NCBI GenBank assembly: GCA_937146725.1
Contig: CAKZRU010000166.1
Span: 1-58,688 of the forward strand
DNA: 58,688 bases
Origin: an uncultured Myxococcales bacterium
GTDB lineage: Bacteria > Myxococcota_A > Bradymonadia > UBA7976 > VGTA01
Direction of reading: 5' to 3'
A program made the position numbers and the translations under genes. Positions within the stretch are counted from its first letter, which is position 1. Each line of letters starts with the position of its first letter. The notes beneath the pieces were generated by a model that had not been told where the DNA came from, did no database searches, and saw nothing but the letters and a program-made list of their open reading frames with translations. Positions 9,084 through 17,918 of the stretch are shown here, piece by piece.

Positions 9084-9099
9084 GGAGTATGAATACTCC
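9084..9099. promoter_or_regulatory. Palindromic putative operator, copy 2
   Basis: A second GGAGTA-N4-TACTCC, centred at 9091.5. The centre-to-centre distance to copy 1 is 42 bp, four turns of B-DNA, so two dimers would sit on the same face. The rest of 9100-9411 is AT-rich, with no further gene seen. Confidence 0.55.
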
Positions 9100-9411
9100 A
9101 ATATTGCTTAAGCTTAAAAACATGGGATAAAGCTTTGGCCCTTTTATACTCGTGTTATGCAACTCCGCAAGGAACTTATTTAATAGATTATGTAATTGTG
9201 AATGAATGATTTGTTATGCATAAGCTGTGCCGAAATTAAAAAAATAAAAAATACCACTAGCTCATTTCACAGCAGAACGCTCTATTTGACTCTTATCCAA
9301 ATATAAAAAAGATGAGATGAGCTAAAGAATTCTTGACCTTGCTTAGGAAGCATTTAAATCTTATGAAGCATTTAAGTTCAGCAAAACTCAAAGCGAATGA
9401 GGACAGATAAC

Positions 9412-10314
9412 ATGGTTTTACACTCACCAAGCACAACTCTGGATTCAAAAGATCAGCCTTATCTCCAAGGTCGCTTAGTAGACGATGCACTATTGACCGA
9501 TGTGATTAGTTTGATTTACCAAAGCCGGCGCCAAGCGAAGTTAGTCCTAGAACATAGTGATCAAAATGATCAAAAAGCAAAGCGTCGTTATCCAATCGAC
9601 TTATATTTTATGAACGGTCAGGTCGCTTATGCGAGTAGCTCTAATCCATATCATCGCTTGGGTGCAATTTTGATCCGTCGAGGTGCTTTGAGCGAGTTTG
9701 AGCTCAGTAAGGTTTTATCTCAGTTACAAGGACAAAAGCTAGGTGATGCTCTTTTAGCAAGAGAACTGATTAATCGTGAAGATCTTGTGGCAGCTTTGAA
9801 AGACCAAGCTTTAATCATTTTGCAAAGCGCCTTACTCAAAGCGGTTAACTTGGATGAAGCAGAGGAAGTCTTACCGCCTTTTGATCGGTTTTCAGTGAGT
9901 ACTTTTGATGAAGAAGTATTACCCTTGACTCTGAATATTGATGCACAAGGACTATTGTTGGAAGTGTTTAGACAGCAAGATGAAGTAAAGTCGATGTTAA
10001 AGCTTTTACCTCCCTTGTCAGAATGTCCGATTGCACAGCGACGACCGGTTGCCACCGACCGTTCTGAGGTTGCCTTTGCCTTGCAACAATCAGGAGGAAG
10101 CACTCCACTGAAAACTTTATTGTTTATGAATCCTATCGGTGCTCTTGAAGCTCTGAAACTTTATCATGAGTTACTGACTACCGGTGATCTAAAGGTGTCG
10201 GTAGAATGGCCTAGTGACAGAAGTCATCAAGAAGCAACAAAGAGCGAAGTAAAGCCTGAAGTCGAAAGTCAAGATGAGTGGTTTGACCTTTGTTTTACCC
10301 CAGATATGGAATAA
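9412..10314 (+). CDS. DUF4388 (PATAN-like) domain protein
   Basis: A 300-aa soluble protein. The N-terminal part (LQGRLVDDALLTDVISLIYQ, then DLYFMNGQVAYASS) matches the DUF4388/PATAN domain, common in Myxococcota and often tied to signalling or gliding-type regulation. It is followed by RLGAILIRRGALSEFEL and GDALLARELINREDL, the short helical repeat often found beside DUF4388. The C-terminal third is unassigned. ATG 9412 is chosen, eight bases after GAGG (9400-9403); ATG 9397 would put that motif inside the gene. No response-regulator or kinase gene is adjacent. Confidence 0.75.
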   Translation: MVLHSPSTTLDSKDQPYLQGRLVDDALLTDVISLIYQSRRQAKLVLEHSDQNDQKAKRRYPIDLYFMNGQVAYASSSNPYHRLGAILIRRGALSEFELSKVLSQLQGQKLGDALLARELINREDLVAALKDQALIILQSALLKAVNLDEAEEVLPPFDRFSVSTFDEEVLPLTLNIDAQGLLLEVFRQQDEVKSMLKLLPPLSECPIAQRRPVATDRSEVAFALQQSGGSTPLKTLLFMNPIGALEALKLYHELLTTGDLKVSVEWPSDRSHQEATKSEVKPEVESQDEWFDLCFTPDME

Positions 10315-10498
10315 TTCATGTTTGCTTGATCATCTTGCCTTATCCTCGCTTGCATTCTGCTTGGCTTAAGGTTACAAACATGCATGCTTTTGACATTAAG
10401 TATCGCTTGTTGCTTCAGCCTCTGAGCGTAAACAACTTAGATTTTAAATCATCCCATTATTTATCTTTCTGTTCATTACAGCAAAGGAGCACTCTAAT

Positions 10499-11914
10499 AT
10501 GAGTCATCAATACGATTTAGTAGTTATCGGTGCCGGACCTGGCGGCTATGTGAGTGCCATTCGTGCAAGTCAACTCGGCATGAAAGTTGCCATTGTTGAA
10601 AAAGACAATCGCTTAGGTGGCACCTGCTTACTCAGAGGCTGTATTCCTACTAAAAGCATGCTCGAGTCCGCAGAAATTGCCGAGCATGCGATGCATGCTG
10701 AAGAATTTGGCATCTCGGTTGGCGAAGTTAAAATCGATTTAAGCGCTGTGTTGAAGCGCAAAGAAAAAGTCGTGAGTCAAAATGCGGGTGGTGTACAATA
10801 TCTTATGAAGAAAAATAAGGTAGATACGCATTATGGCTTTGGTAGCTTGGCAGGCACAACTCCAGGCGGTATGAGACAGGTTAAAGTGGCTGGTGCAGAC
10901 GGTGACATTACCCTTAAAACAAAGTTTGTACTTTTGGCCACAGGCTCTGTACCCCGTCGTATTCCGGGCTTTGAAGTAGACGGCAAAGCGATTTTAACCA
11001 GTGACGAAATGCTTGAGCTCAAAACCATGCCCAAGCATTTGCTCGTATTGGGCGCTGGTGCTGTCGGTGTTGAGTTTGCAAGTGTATTCCGTAGCTTTGG
11101 TTGCGAAGTGACTGTGGTAGAGCTTGCTGATCGCTTGGTTCCTGTTGAGGACGAGGAAGTATCAAAAGAGTTTGCTAAGATATATCGTAAACGAGGAATC
11201 AAAGTACATACCGCAACCAAGGTAGCAAGTGTCGAAAAAACCGATGGTGGTGTAATCGCTCGTCTTGAGCCAGAAAGCGGTAAAGCCGTTGATGTTCGGG
11301 CTTCTCATCTTTTGGTAGCTGTAGGTCGAGCACCGGTGACTGATGGACTAGGTTTGGAAAGAACCAAGGTCAAGGTAGAGCGTGGTTTTGTCCATGTGAA
11401 TGAGTATAATCAAACCGCAGAGCCAAATGTTTATGCGATTGGTGATATCCTAGCAGGTAAACCCTTGCTAGCTCATGCTGCTAGTGCAGAGGGCATTCTT
11501 GCTGTAGAGCATATGGCCGGTCAAAATCCACAACCGATCGACTACAACCAAGTACCTGGCTGTACTTATTCTTCTCCAGAAATTGGAAGTTTAGGTTTAA
11601 CGGAAGCCAAGGCCAAGGCGGCCGGCTATGAAGTCAAGGTTGGTAAGTTCCCCTTTAGCGCTGTGGGTAAAGCTAAGGTCATCAACCAAACCGCAGGCTT
11701 TGTAAAAATTGTCGCCGAAGCTAAGTATAATCAAATCTTAGGTGTGCATATTATTGGACCAAGAGCAACCGATCTGATTGCCGAAGCCGGTCCATTACTC
11801 AAGCTAGAATGTACTGTTGAGGAATTAGTGAATACCATTCACGCACACCCCACTTTGGCTGAGTCAATGCATGAGGCAGCGCATGCGACTCTTGGTCATG
11901 CGATACATATGTAA
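10499..11914 (+). CDS. lpdA: Dihydrolipoyl dehydrogenase (E3)
   Basis: E3 re-oxidises the dihydrolipoyl arm of 2-oxoacid dehydrogenase complexes (and of the glycine cleavage H protein) using FAD and NAD+. The 471-aa length is standard. Visible are the FAD-binding GAGPGG at residues 11-16, the redox disulfide Cys43/Cys48 in GGTCLLRGC, the NAD-binding GAGAVGVEFA at about 183, the second FAD motif VYAIGD, and the C-terminal catalytic HAHPTLAES motif. AAAGGAGC precedes the ATG. E1-beta follows 28 bases downstream on the same strand, so E3 leads this complex operon. Confidence 0.96.
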   Translation: MSHQYDLVVIGAGPGGYVSAIRASQLGMKVAIVEKDNRLGGTCLLRGCIPTKSMLESAEIAEHAMHAEEFGISVGEVKIDLSAVLKRKEKVVSQNAGGVQYLMKKNKVDTHYGFGSLAGTTPGGMRQVKVAGADGDITLKTKFVLLATGSVPRRIPGFEVDGKAILTSDEMLELKTMPKHLLVLGAGAVGVEFASVFRSFGCEVTVVELADRLVPVEDEEVSKEFAKIYRKRGIKVHTATKVASVEKTDGGVIARLEPESGKAVDVRASHLLVAVGRAPVTDGLGLERTKVKVERGFVHVNEYNQTAEPNVYAIGDILAGKPLLAHAASAEGILAVEHMAGQNPQPIDYNQVPGCTYSSPEIGSLGLTEAKAKAAGYEVKVGKFPFSAVGKAKVINQTAGFVKIVAEAKYNQILGVHIIGPRATDLIAEAGPLLKLECTVEELVNTIHAHPTLAESMHEAAHATLGHAIHM

Positions 11915-11942
11915 AGACGATTAAGCCTTTGAGGAGCTTTGC

Positions 11943-12977
11943 GTGAGTTTTACCTTACCCCCCATTCCCTACGAGCATCCTGATGCGTCGGGTCAACATA
12001 CGTATTTAGAGGCATTGAGAGTCGCTTTGAGGCACGAACTTGAGTCTCGAGAAAATCTTTATCTTCTCGGTGAAGATATCGCTCAATATGGTGGTGCTTT
12101 TAAACTAACTGAGGGGATGCTAGACGCCTTTGGCCCCGAAAGAATCATTGATACACCAATCGCTGAGGGCGGGATTATAGGGACTGCCATTGGATCAGCA
12201 CTAATGGGGATGCGTCCGGTTGTTGAAATGCAGTTTATGGACTTTATTTCCTGTGGGTTCAATCAGCTCACTAACTTTGCAGCCAAATGTCACTACCGCT
12301 GGGGTGCAAGTGTGCCGATTGTTGTGCGTGGTCCTGGTGGAGGCTTGGTTGGTGGAGGCCCGTTCCACTCACAAAGTATGGAAGTGTATTTTGCCAAAAC
12401 AGCCGGACTTAAAGTGGTCATGCCAAGCTCTGTCAAGGATGCATATGCTCTGCTGAGAGCAGCGATTGCCGATCCCGATCCAGTGATCTTTATTGAGCAT
12501 AAGGCCTTGTATAGAGCCCCACAACTTCGAGATACTTTACCTGTAGGTGATGAGTTTGCAAGCCTTGCCCAATTAGGAAAGAGCCGAGTGGTCCGTACCG
12601 GAAAAGATTTAGTGATTATCACCTATGGTGCCATGGTTCATCGGGCATTGGAAGCCGCTGAACTTGTTCAAGAACAGGGGATTGATGTGCAAATACTCGA
12701 TCTAAGGACTCTGTCTCCTTTAGATGCTGCGGGGATTGCTGAATCAGTACAAACTTGCTCTAAGGTGCTTCTTTTGCATGAAGATACCAAAGATCACGGT
12801 TTTGCCGGTGAAATATGCTCGATCATCAATGAAAAAGCCTTTGAGTGGCTTGATGCACCGGTTAAGCGTTTGACTGCACCAAACACTCCAGTGCCCTATC
12901 ATTCTCAGCTTGAAAGTGTGTTTGCACCAAGTGTAGATGCGATTAAACAAGCGGTTATTGAGCTTGCTCATTATTGA
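11943..12977 (+). CDS. 2-oxoacid dehydrogenase E1 beta subunit (pyruvate dehydrogenase-type)
   Basis: A 344-aa E1-beta subunit of the thiamine-diphosphate-dependent dehydrogenase that decarboxylates pyruvate or a branched-chain 2-oxoacid. Family hallmarks: GEDIAQYGGAFKLTEGM, ERIIDTPIAEGGIIG, the conserved RGPGGG loop and the C-terminal transketolase domain with VQILDLRTLSPLD. The start is GTG 11943 after GAGGAGC. It sits between lpdA and the E2 gene. The required E1-alpha partner, which normally precedes E1-beta, is not in this window. Substrate cannot be fixed from sequence alone; pdhB is the likely name. Confidence 0.9.
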   Translation: MSFTLPPIPYEHPDASGQHTYLEALRVALRHELESRENLYLLGEDIAQYGGAFKLTEGMLDAFGPERIIDTPIAEGGIIGTAIGSALMGMRPVVEMQFMDFISCGFNQLTNFAAKCHYRWGASVPIVVRGPGGGLVGGGPFHSQSMEVYFAKTAGLKVVMPSSVKDAYALLRAAIADPDPVIFIEHKALYRAPQLRDTLPVGDEFASLAQLGKSRVVRTGKDLVIITYGAMVHRALEAAELVQEQGIDVQILDLRTLSPLDAAGIAESVQTCSKVLLLHEDTKDHGFAGEICSIINEKAFEWLDAPVKRLTAPNTPVPYHSQLESVFAPSVDAIKQAVIELAHY

Positions 12978-13088
12978 GTAGAAACAAACAAGAAGGGCTT
13001 AAAAATGTCTAATTTCAAGCTCTTAAGTTAAATCTCTAAAAATCCAATCTTAATTATTTAGTTTTATCTATCGAAAACAACTCAAATA

Positions 13089-13105
13089 TGTGAGTCTAGC
13101 TCACA
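13089..13105. promoter_or_regulatory. Inverted repeat upstream of E2 gene
   Basis: TGTGAG-N5-CTCACA, a perfect 6+6 inverted repeat centred at 13097, 30 bases before the E2 start and between E1-beta and E2. It resembles a Crp half-site pair, but the inner spacing of TGTGA/TCACA is seven, not six. It could be an operator for a separate E2-lipB-lipA promoter in the 157-bp gap. Confidence 0.35.
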
Positions 13106-13134
13106 GATTTTACTGAGTAGAGGAGTAGCCCACA

Positions 13135-14823
13135 ATGGCACATCAAGTCATCATGCCCCAAATGGGTGAGTCGGTCGCTGAAGGGACCATTGTACGTTGG
13201 TTAAAAAAAGTTGGTGATACCGTTGAGCGTGACGAACCCATCTTTGAAATTACCACCGATAAAGTTGACGCCGAGATTCCAGCGCCAGAGGCCGGTGTTT
13301 TGTTAGAGATCAGAGCCCAAGAAGGCGAAACTGTTGAAGTGGGTGTTGTTGTTGCTTTGCTAGGTGAAGCGGGAGAAGCAAGCGCTTCTGCACCTGTCGC
13401 TTCTGAACCTGTGCAAGCTGCCGCTCCTGCACCTGCTCCAGTTGCGACCTCAGCGGCATTTGATGTGATTATGCCTCAAATGGGAGAGTCGGTCGCCGAG
13501 GGAACAATCGTACGCTGGCTTAAAAAAGTTGGCGATACAGTTGAGCGTGACGAGCCAATCTTTGAAATTACCACCGATAAAGTCGATGCAGAAATCCCTG
13601 CTCCGGAAGGTGGTGTTTTATTAGAGATTCTGACCGGAGAAGGTGAAACCGTAGAAGTCGGGATTACAGTAGCTCGCATTGGTGCGCCTGGCGCAGTAGC
13701 AGCTCCGGTACCCGTTGCTGCAGCCTCATCCGCCGCTCCGGCATCAACTTCTGTCGCAAGCCCCATTGCCACTACAGTGCCTGCAGCACCTGTGAATCTA
13801 GGCCCCAAGTCTGAAATGAGTGCAAGTGAGCTGAGACGTGTGCGCAGTACACCTGTAGTTCGTAAGATTGCCGCAGAGCATGGGATTGATATTGCAAGAA
13901 TTGCAGGCAGTGGCTTAGATGGTCGAGTGACCAAGCGTGATATTGAGGCTTATATCGCTTCTGGCGCTGCTCAACGAGATGCTTCGGCACCTGTGGCAAG
14001 CGCACCTGTGGCAAGCGCACCGGTAGCAAGCGCGTCTGTGGCAAGCTCTGCTAAGCCAGCGTCGGCGACAAATGGAGCAGTGCCGTTAGGTATTCCTATG
14101 GTTCCTGTGAAAATGCGTGATGCAGACACTATGGAGCCTATGTCAAAAATGCGCCGAGTCATCAGCGATCGTATGGTAGAGTCCAAGCAATACAGCGCCC
14201 ACGTGCATACTTGCTTTGAAATTGATTATGGACAGGTTGATAAGCTACGTCGACGACACAAGCAAGCCTATCTTGATCGTGGTGCCAAACTGACTTTCAC
14301 AACCTTCCTCGCAGCAGCCACAGTTAAGGCCCTACGCGCCTTCCCTATCGTTAATGCTAGTCATGATGGTGAGAATGTAATCTACCGTGGTGATATCAAC
14401 CTTGGTATTGCAGTTGCCTTGGATTGGGGCCTATTGGTACCAGTGATCCATAGTGCTGATGATCTATCTATGGTCGGTCTTTCTAAGAAGATTGCTGATC
14501 TTGGCTCTCGAGCACGAAGCAAGAAGCTTAAGCCCGATGAGGTTGCAGGTCTTACTTTCTCAATTACCAACCCTGGCATCTTTGGAAGCCAGTGGGGTAC
14601 ACCGATTATTCCACAACCTTCTGTGGCAATCTTAGGTGTAGGTACCATTGAAAAGAGAGTCAAGGTTGTGACTCTACCTGATGGAACAGATACCTTTGCT
14701 GTTAAGCTTTGTGGCTACCTAACTCTAGGTTTTGATCACCGCGTGATTGACGGTGCTGTTGCTGATCAATTTATGACTCACCTCAAGAATACTCTTGAGA
14801 ACTTTGATGAGTCTGCGCTTTAA
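13135..14823 (+). CDS. Dihydrolipoamide acyltransferase (E2) with two lipoyl domains
   Basis: The core enzyme of a 2-oxoacid dehydrogenase complex, 562 aa. Domains in order: lipoyl 1 (about 1-78, lipoyl Lys43 in TTDK), Ala/Pro linker, lipoyl 2 (about 108-186, Lys149), linker, E3/E1-binding domain (about 237-280, with RKIAAEHGI and GRVTKRDI), Ala/Pro/Val repeat linker, and the catalytic acyltransferase domain (about 330-560, His535 in DHRVIDG). The two lipoyl domains are almost identical in protein sequence for some 60 residues but differ at many third codon positions. Whether the acyl group is acetyl, succinyl or branched-chain is not decided; the neighbouring E1-beta favours pyruvate or branched substrates. 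AGAGGAG precedes the ATG. Confidence 0.94.
   Translation: MAHQVIMPQMGESVAEGTIVRWLKKVGDTVERDEPIFEITTDKVDAEIPAPEAGVLLEIRAQEGETVEVGVVVALLGEAGEASASAPVASEPVQAAAPAPAPVATSAAFDVIMPQMGESVAEGTIVRWLKKVGDTVERDEPIFEITTDKVDAEIPAPEGGVLLEILTGEGETVEVGITVARIGAPGAVAAPVPVAAASSAAPASTSVASPIATTVPAAPVNLGPKSEMSASELRRVRSTPVVRKIAAEHGIDIARIAGSGLDGRVTKRDIEAYIASGAAQRDASAPVASAPVASAPVASASVASSAKPASATNGAVPLGIPMVPVKMRDADTMEPMSKMRRVISDRMVESKQYSAHVHTCFEIDYGQVDKLRRRHKQAYLDRGAKLTFTTFLAAATVKALRAFPIVNASHDGENVIYRGDINLGIAVALDWGLLVPVIHSADDLSMVGLSKKIADLGSRARSKKLKPDEVAGLTFSITNPGIFGSQWGTPIIPQPSVAILGVGTIEKRVKVVTLPDGTDTFAVKLCGYLTLGFDHRVIDGAVADQFMTHLKNTLENFDESAL
13987..14046 (+). repeat. 15-bp repeat in E2 linker, 4 units
   Basis: Four copies of a unit like gcacctgtggcaagc encode the flexible Ala-Pro/Ser-Val-Ala-Ser linker between the E3-binding and catalytic domains of E2, of the kind seen in swinging-arm linkers. 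Confidence 0.85.
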
Positions 14824-14838
14824 AAAGGTGTCATTGTT

Positions 14839-15579
14839 TTGAGTTTGGGTCCAAGTATTCAAGTCTGTCGGCTTGGTCGTATTTCTTATCTTGAAGCTTG
14901 GGCCTTGCAAAAAGAACTCTCCGATTTACGTAAGCGTAATTTAGTGAGTGATTGCTTGTTGCTTATCGAGCATCCGCATGTGATTACCTATGGTCGTAAT
15001 GTAGGCGCGGGCAGTCTTCTGTTTGACGAGAATAGCTTAAATGAACAAGGGGTAGAGTTAGTTGAGTCTGACCGGGGTGGCGATGCCACCTATCATGGTC
15101 CAGGCCAACTCGTGGCCTATCCAATCATTGACCTTAAAGTCGATATGCAGGATGTGCGCAAATATGTCTGGACTTTAGAAGAGTGCATGCTGTCCGTTAT
15201 GGCTGATTATGAAATCAGTGGAGAGCGACTTGAAGGCGCTCCGGGCGCTTGGTTGAAAGCTCAAGACTTAGGGGAGATCGATCGTAAAATGGGTGCGGTT
15301 GGTGTACGCTTAAGTCGTTGGGTTACCCATCATGGCATTGGCTTTAACGTGAACACCGATCTGTCGTTTTTTAAACTGATTGTTCCTTGTGGCCTAGTGG
15401 ATAAGGGCGTCACAAGTTTACAGCGTGAACTTGGAAGAACACTTGACTTTCGTGAGGTTCAAGACCACTTTATAAAGCACTTTAGTCGCCTATTTAACCG
15501 ACAAGTCACCGAACTGAGTTATCCTGAACTTAGTCAACTTATCCAAGATGCTCACGCGAGTGTAGAGGAGCCCTCATGA
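14839..15579 (+). CDS. lipB: Octanoyl-[ACP]:protein N-octanoyltransferase
   Basis: LipB moves the octanoyl group from acyl carrier protein to the lipoyl-domain lysine, the first step of de novo lipoylation. The 246-aa protein carries the family motif RGGDATYHGPGQLVAYPI, the catalytic Cys184 in LIVPCGL and Lys150 in RKMGAVG. The start is TTG 14839 with AAGG ten bases upstream; no ATG or GTG is available nearby in frame. It starts 15 bases after E2 and its stop overlaps lipA in ATGA, so substrate protein and lipoylation enzymes are co-transcribed. Confidence 0.95.
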   Translation: MSLGPSIQVCRLGRISYLEAWALQKELSDLRKRNLVSDCLLLIEHPHVITYGRNVGAGSLLFDENSLNEQGVELVESDRGGDATYHGPGQLVAYPIIDLKVDMQDVRKYVWTLEECMLSVMADYEISGERLEGAPGAWLKAQDLGEIDRKMGAVGVRLSRWVTHHGIGFNVNTDLSFFKLIVPCGLVDKGVTSLQRELGRTLDFREVQDHFIKHFSRLFNRQVTELSYPELSQLIQDAHASVEEPS

Positions 15580-16505
15580 GTGATCTCATTCATATTTCCG
15601 AACCACGCCAAAGTACTGAATCTAAAAGCAAAAAAGAGCCAAGAGTCCGCAAACGCGAACCCGGTCCACGTCCCGATTGGTTAAGAGTGCGTTACCAACG
15701 TAATGATACTTTTAAAGAGATCGAAGAACTAAAAAGTGGCCTTGATTTAGTGACTGTATGCGAAGAAGCTCGTTGCCCCAATATTGATGAATGTTGGAGT
15801 GCAGGCACAGCCACCTTTATGCTGATGGGTGACATCTGCACTAGACGCTGTGGTTTTTGTGCTGTAACCAAAGGGGCGCCAAGACAACTTGACCCTTTAG
15901 AGCCAGAGCATACCGCGGAAGCGATTCGTCGCATGAAAGTAAAGCATGCGGTGATCACCAGTGTAAATCGAGATGATTTGCCCGATGGAGGAGGCGCTCA
16001 CTTTGCCTCTACAGTTAGGGCGATTCGTGAAGCTTCACCAAGTACTCGAGTTGAGTTACTTGTGCCTGACTTTCAGGGCAATCGAGAGGCTCTTGAAGAG
16101 GTTTTAGCGGCTGGACCTCATATTGTAGCGCATAATACTGAAACCATTCCTCGACTATATCGACGAGTACGTCCTCAAGCCAATTATGAGCAAACCTTAC
16201 GGGTTTTGAAATGGATTGATGAATTTCCTAATGTCATTTCCAAAACCGGCTTAATGCTTGGTCTAGGGGAAGAGGACGAAGAAGTGGAAGATGTGATGTG
16301 GCAACTACGAGAAGTAGGCTGTCAGATCTTGTCTCTTGGTCAATTTCTTTCGCCCACCACCAAGCATCTTCCTGTTGAGCGTTGGGTGACTCCTGAAAGC
16401 TTTGAGCGCTTGGCTGAAATCGGTAAATCTATGGGCTTCATGCATGTAGAATCAGGGCCAATGGTACGTTCAAGTTATATGGCACACCGTCCCTTTGATA
16501 TTTAA
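15576..16505 (+). CDS. lipA: Lipoyl synthase (radical SAM)
   Basis: LipA inserts two sulfur atoms into the octanoyl chain on the lipoyl domain. At 309 aa it has both cluster motifs: the auxiliary 4Fe-4S ligands Cys62, Cys67 and Cys73 (CEEARCPNIDEC) and the radical-SAM ligands Cys88, Cys92 and Cys95 (CTRRCGFC). The C-terminal RSSY that holds the auxiliary cluster is present in VRSSYMAHRPF. The start ATG overlaps the lipB stop. The first 40 residues are basic and variable, as is usual. Confidence 0.97.
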   Translation: MSDLIHISEPRQSTESKSKKEPRVRKREPGPRPDWLRVRYQRNDTFKEIEELKSGLDLVTVCEEARCPNIDECWSAGTATFMLMGDICTRRCGFCAVTKGAPRQLDPLEPEHTAEAIRRMKVKHAVITSVNRDDLPDGGGAHFASTVRAIREASPSTRVELLVPDFQGNREALEEVLAAGPHIVAHNTETIPRLYRRVRPQANYEQTLRVLKWIDEFPNVISKTGLMLGLGEEDEEVEDVMWQLREVGCQILSLGQFLSPTTKHLPVERWVTPESFERLAEIGKSMGFMHVESGPMVRSSYMAHRPFDI

Positions 16506-16577
16506 GTCATCTAATCCTTTATCCTTTTTAAAGCTATTTCCCATTATTGACGATTTGCATTGTAGCAAGGAACTCCC

Positions 16578-17897
16578 ATGAGTACTGACCTTTCTTCATA
16601 TTTTGAACCCAAAGATGAACAACAAGACCTCCATGCTTTAAGCTTTTCCGAGACAGCTCTTGGGATGAAAGCAAGTAAAATCCTCACCATTTCTTATTCT
16701 GTGCGTGAGCGTATTGCTGCCGGTGCTGATGTGACTCAATTCACCGTAGGTGATTTTAATCCCAAGTATTTTCCTGTCCCAAACCTACTTAAGGAAAGTG
16801 CTCGAGAAGCCTTAGCAAACGATCAAACCAACTATCCACCTGCCGATGGTCTACTTGAGCTCAGAACTGCAGTTAGAGATCATTATGAACGCTCTTTTGG
16901 CCTTAACTATCCTGTCTCTTCAGTTGTGGTTGGCTCAGGTGCTCGTCCGGTTCTCTATGCAGCCTATCAGTGCTTGATTAACGAAGGTGAAAAGGTGTTA
17001 GCACCGGCACCGGGTTGGAATAATGATAATTTTAGTCAATTAGTGGGTGCAAACTTGGTAAGTATTCCAAGTCGGCCTGAAGATGGTTTTATGCCCACAG
17101 CCGATGCATTAAGACCACATCTGGAAGGCGCACGTTTATTAGTCATTTGTTCGCCCATGAATCCCACCGGTACTTTGATTCGTCAGCAGCAACTTGAGGA
17201 TGTTTGTGATTTAATCATTGAAGAAAATGAGCGTAGAGAGGCAGCCGGTGAGCGCCTTTTGTATTTAATCTATGATCATGTCTATTGGATGTTGACCTTT
17301 GGTGAGCATAAGCACTTAACGCCACCTCAAGTTCGTCCAAAAATGGCGCGCTACACAATGTTTTCAGATGCGGTGAGCAAGTGTTTCTCAGGCACTGGTT
17401 TAAGAGTGGGTTGGATGGTTGCTCCACCTCATATTGTGGCCAAAGTAAAAGCCCTAATGACCCATATGGGCGCATGGGCACCTCGTCCGGAACAGTTAGG
17501 AACAGCGGCGCTCTTGAATGACCCAACTGCCATTCAGGGTTTTCTAGAGGGCTTTTTGGAAAAGCTACAAGCTCGACTTAATCTTTTATATGAGGCCTTT
17601 AACCAATGGAAAGGCGAGGGATTACCTGTGGATGTAATTGCGCCCGAAGGTGCCATGTATCTCAGTGTAAAGATTGATTTAATCGGTAAAGAGGGCTTTC
17701 CGGACGCTGAGTCAGTGAGACTTATGCTTTTAGAAGAAGCAGATTGCGCAGTCATTCCCTTTGATTGCTTTGGTGATCATGTCAATCTTGGTTGGTTCCG
17801 CTTTAGTGTGGGAGCGGTGGGCCTAGAGGATATTGAGCGTTGTTTACCTAAGCTCGATAAGGCCTTACGCGCAGTACATGCCCGCTTAAACGGCTAA
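16578..17897 (+). CDS. Class I/II pyridoxal-phosphate aminotransferase
   Basis: A 439-aa fold-type I aminotransferase. Seen: the N-terminal substrate segment with TVGDFNPKYFP, the NYPPADGLLELR loop, the VVGSGARPVLYA phosphate-binding turn, SPMNPTG with the conserved Asn, YDHVYW with Asp/Tyr contacts, and the Schiff-base Lys268 in DAVSKCFSGTGLRVGW. Closest in style to aspartate/aromatic-type aminotransferases; the amino donor cannot be fixed. A 72-base gap separates it from lipA, so it may or may not share the lipoate operon. Confidence 0.9.
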   Translation: MSTDLSSYFEPKDEQQDLHALSFSETALGMKASKILTISYSVRERIAAGADVTQFTVGDFNPKYFPVPNLLKESAREALANDQTNYPPADGLLELRTAVRDHYERSFGLNYPVSSVVVGSGARPVLYAAYQCLINEGEKVLAPAPGWNNDNFSQLVGANLVSIPSRPEDGFMPTADALRPHLEGARLLVICSPMNPTGTLIRQQQLEDVCDLIIEENERREAAGERLLYLIYDHVYWMLTFGEHKHLTPPQVRPKMARYTMFSDAVSKCFSGTGLRVGWMVAPPHIVAKVKALMTHMGAWAPRPEQLGTAALLNDPTAIQGFLEGFLEKLQARLNLLYEAFNQWKGEGLPVDVIAPEGAMYLSVKIDLIGKEGFPDAESVRLMLLEEADCAVIPFDCFGDHVNLGWFRFSVGAVGLEDIERCLPKLDKALRAVHARLNG

Positions 17898-17918
17898 TTA
17901 AGGCTTAAAAGTCCATAC

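Noticed and set aside
10390..10418. TTGACA before lpdA as a promoter
   Set aside because: No acceptable -10 box at 16-18 bases.
13089..13105. Crp site before E2
   Set aside because: TGTGA and TCACA are seven bases apart instead of six; kept only as an unspecified inverted repeat.
13476..14186. Minus-strand Ala/Thr/Ser-rich frames in E2
   Set aside because: Shadows of the Ala/Pro linkers of E2.
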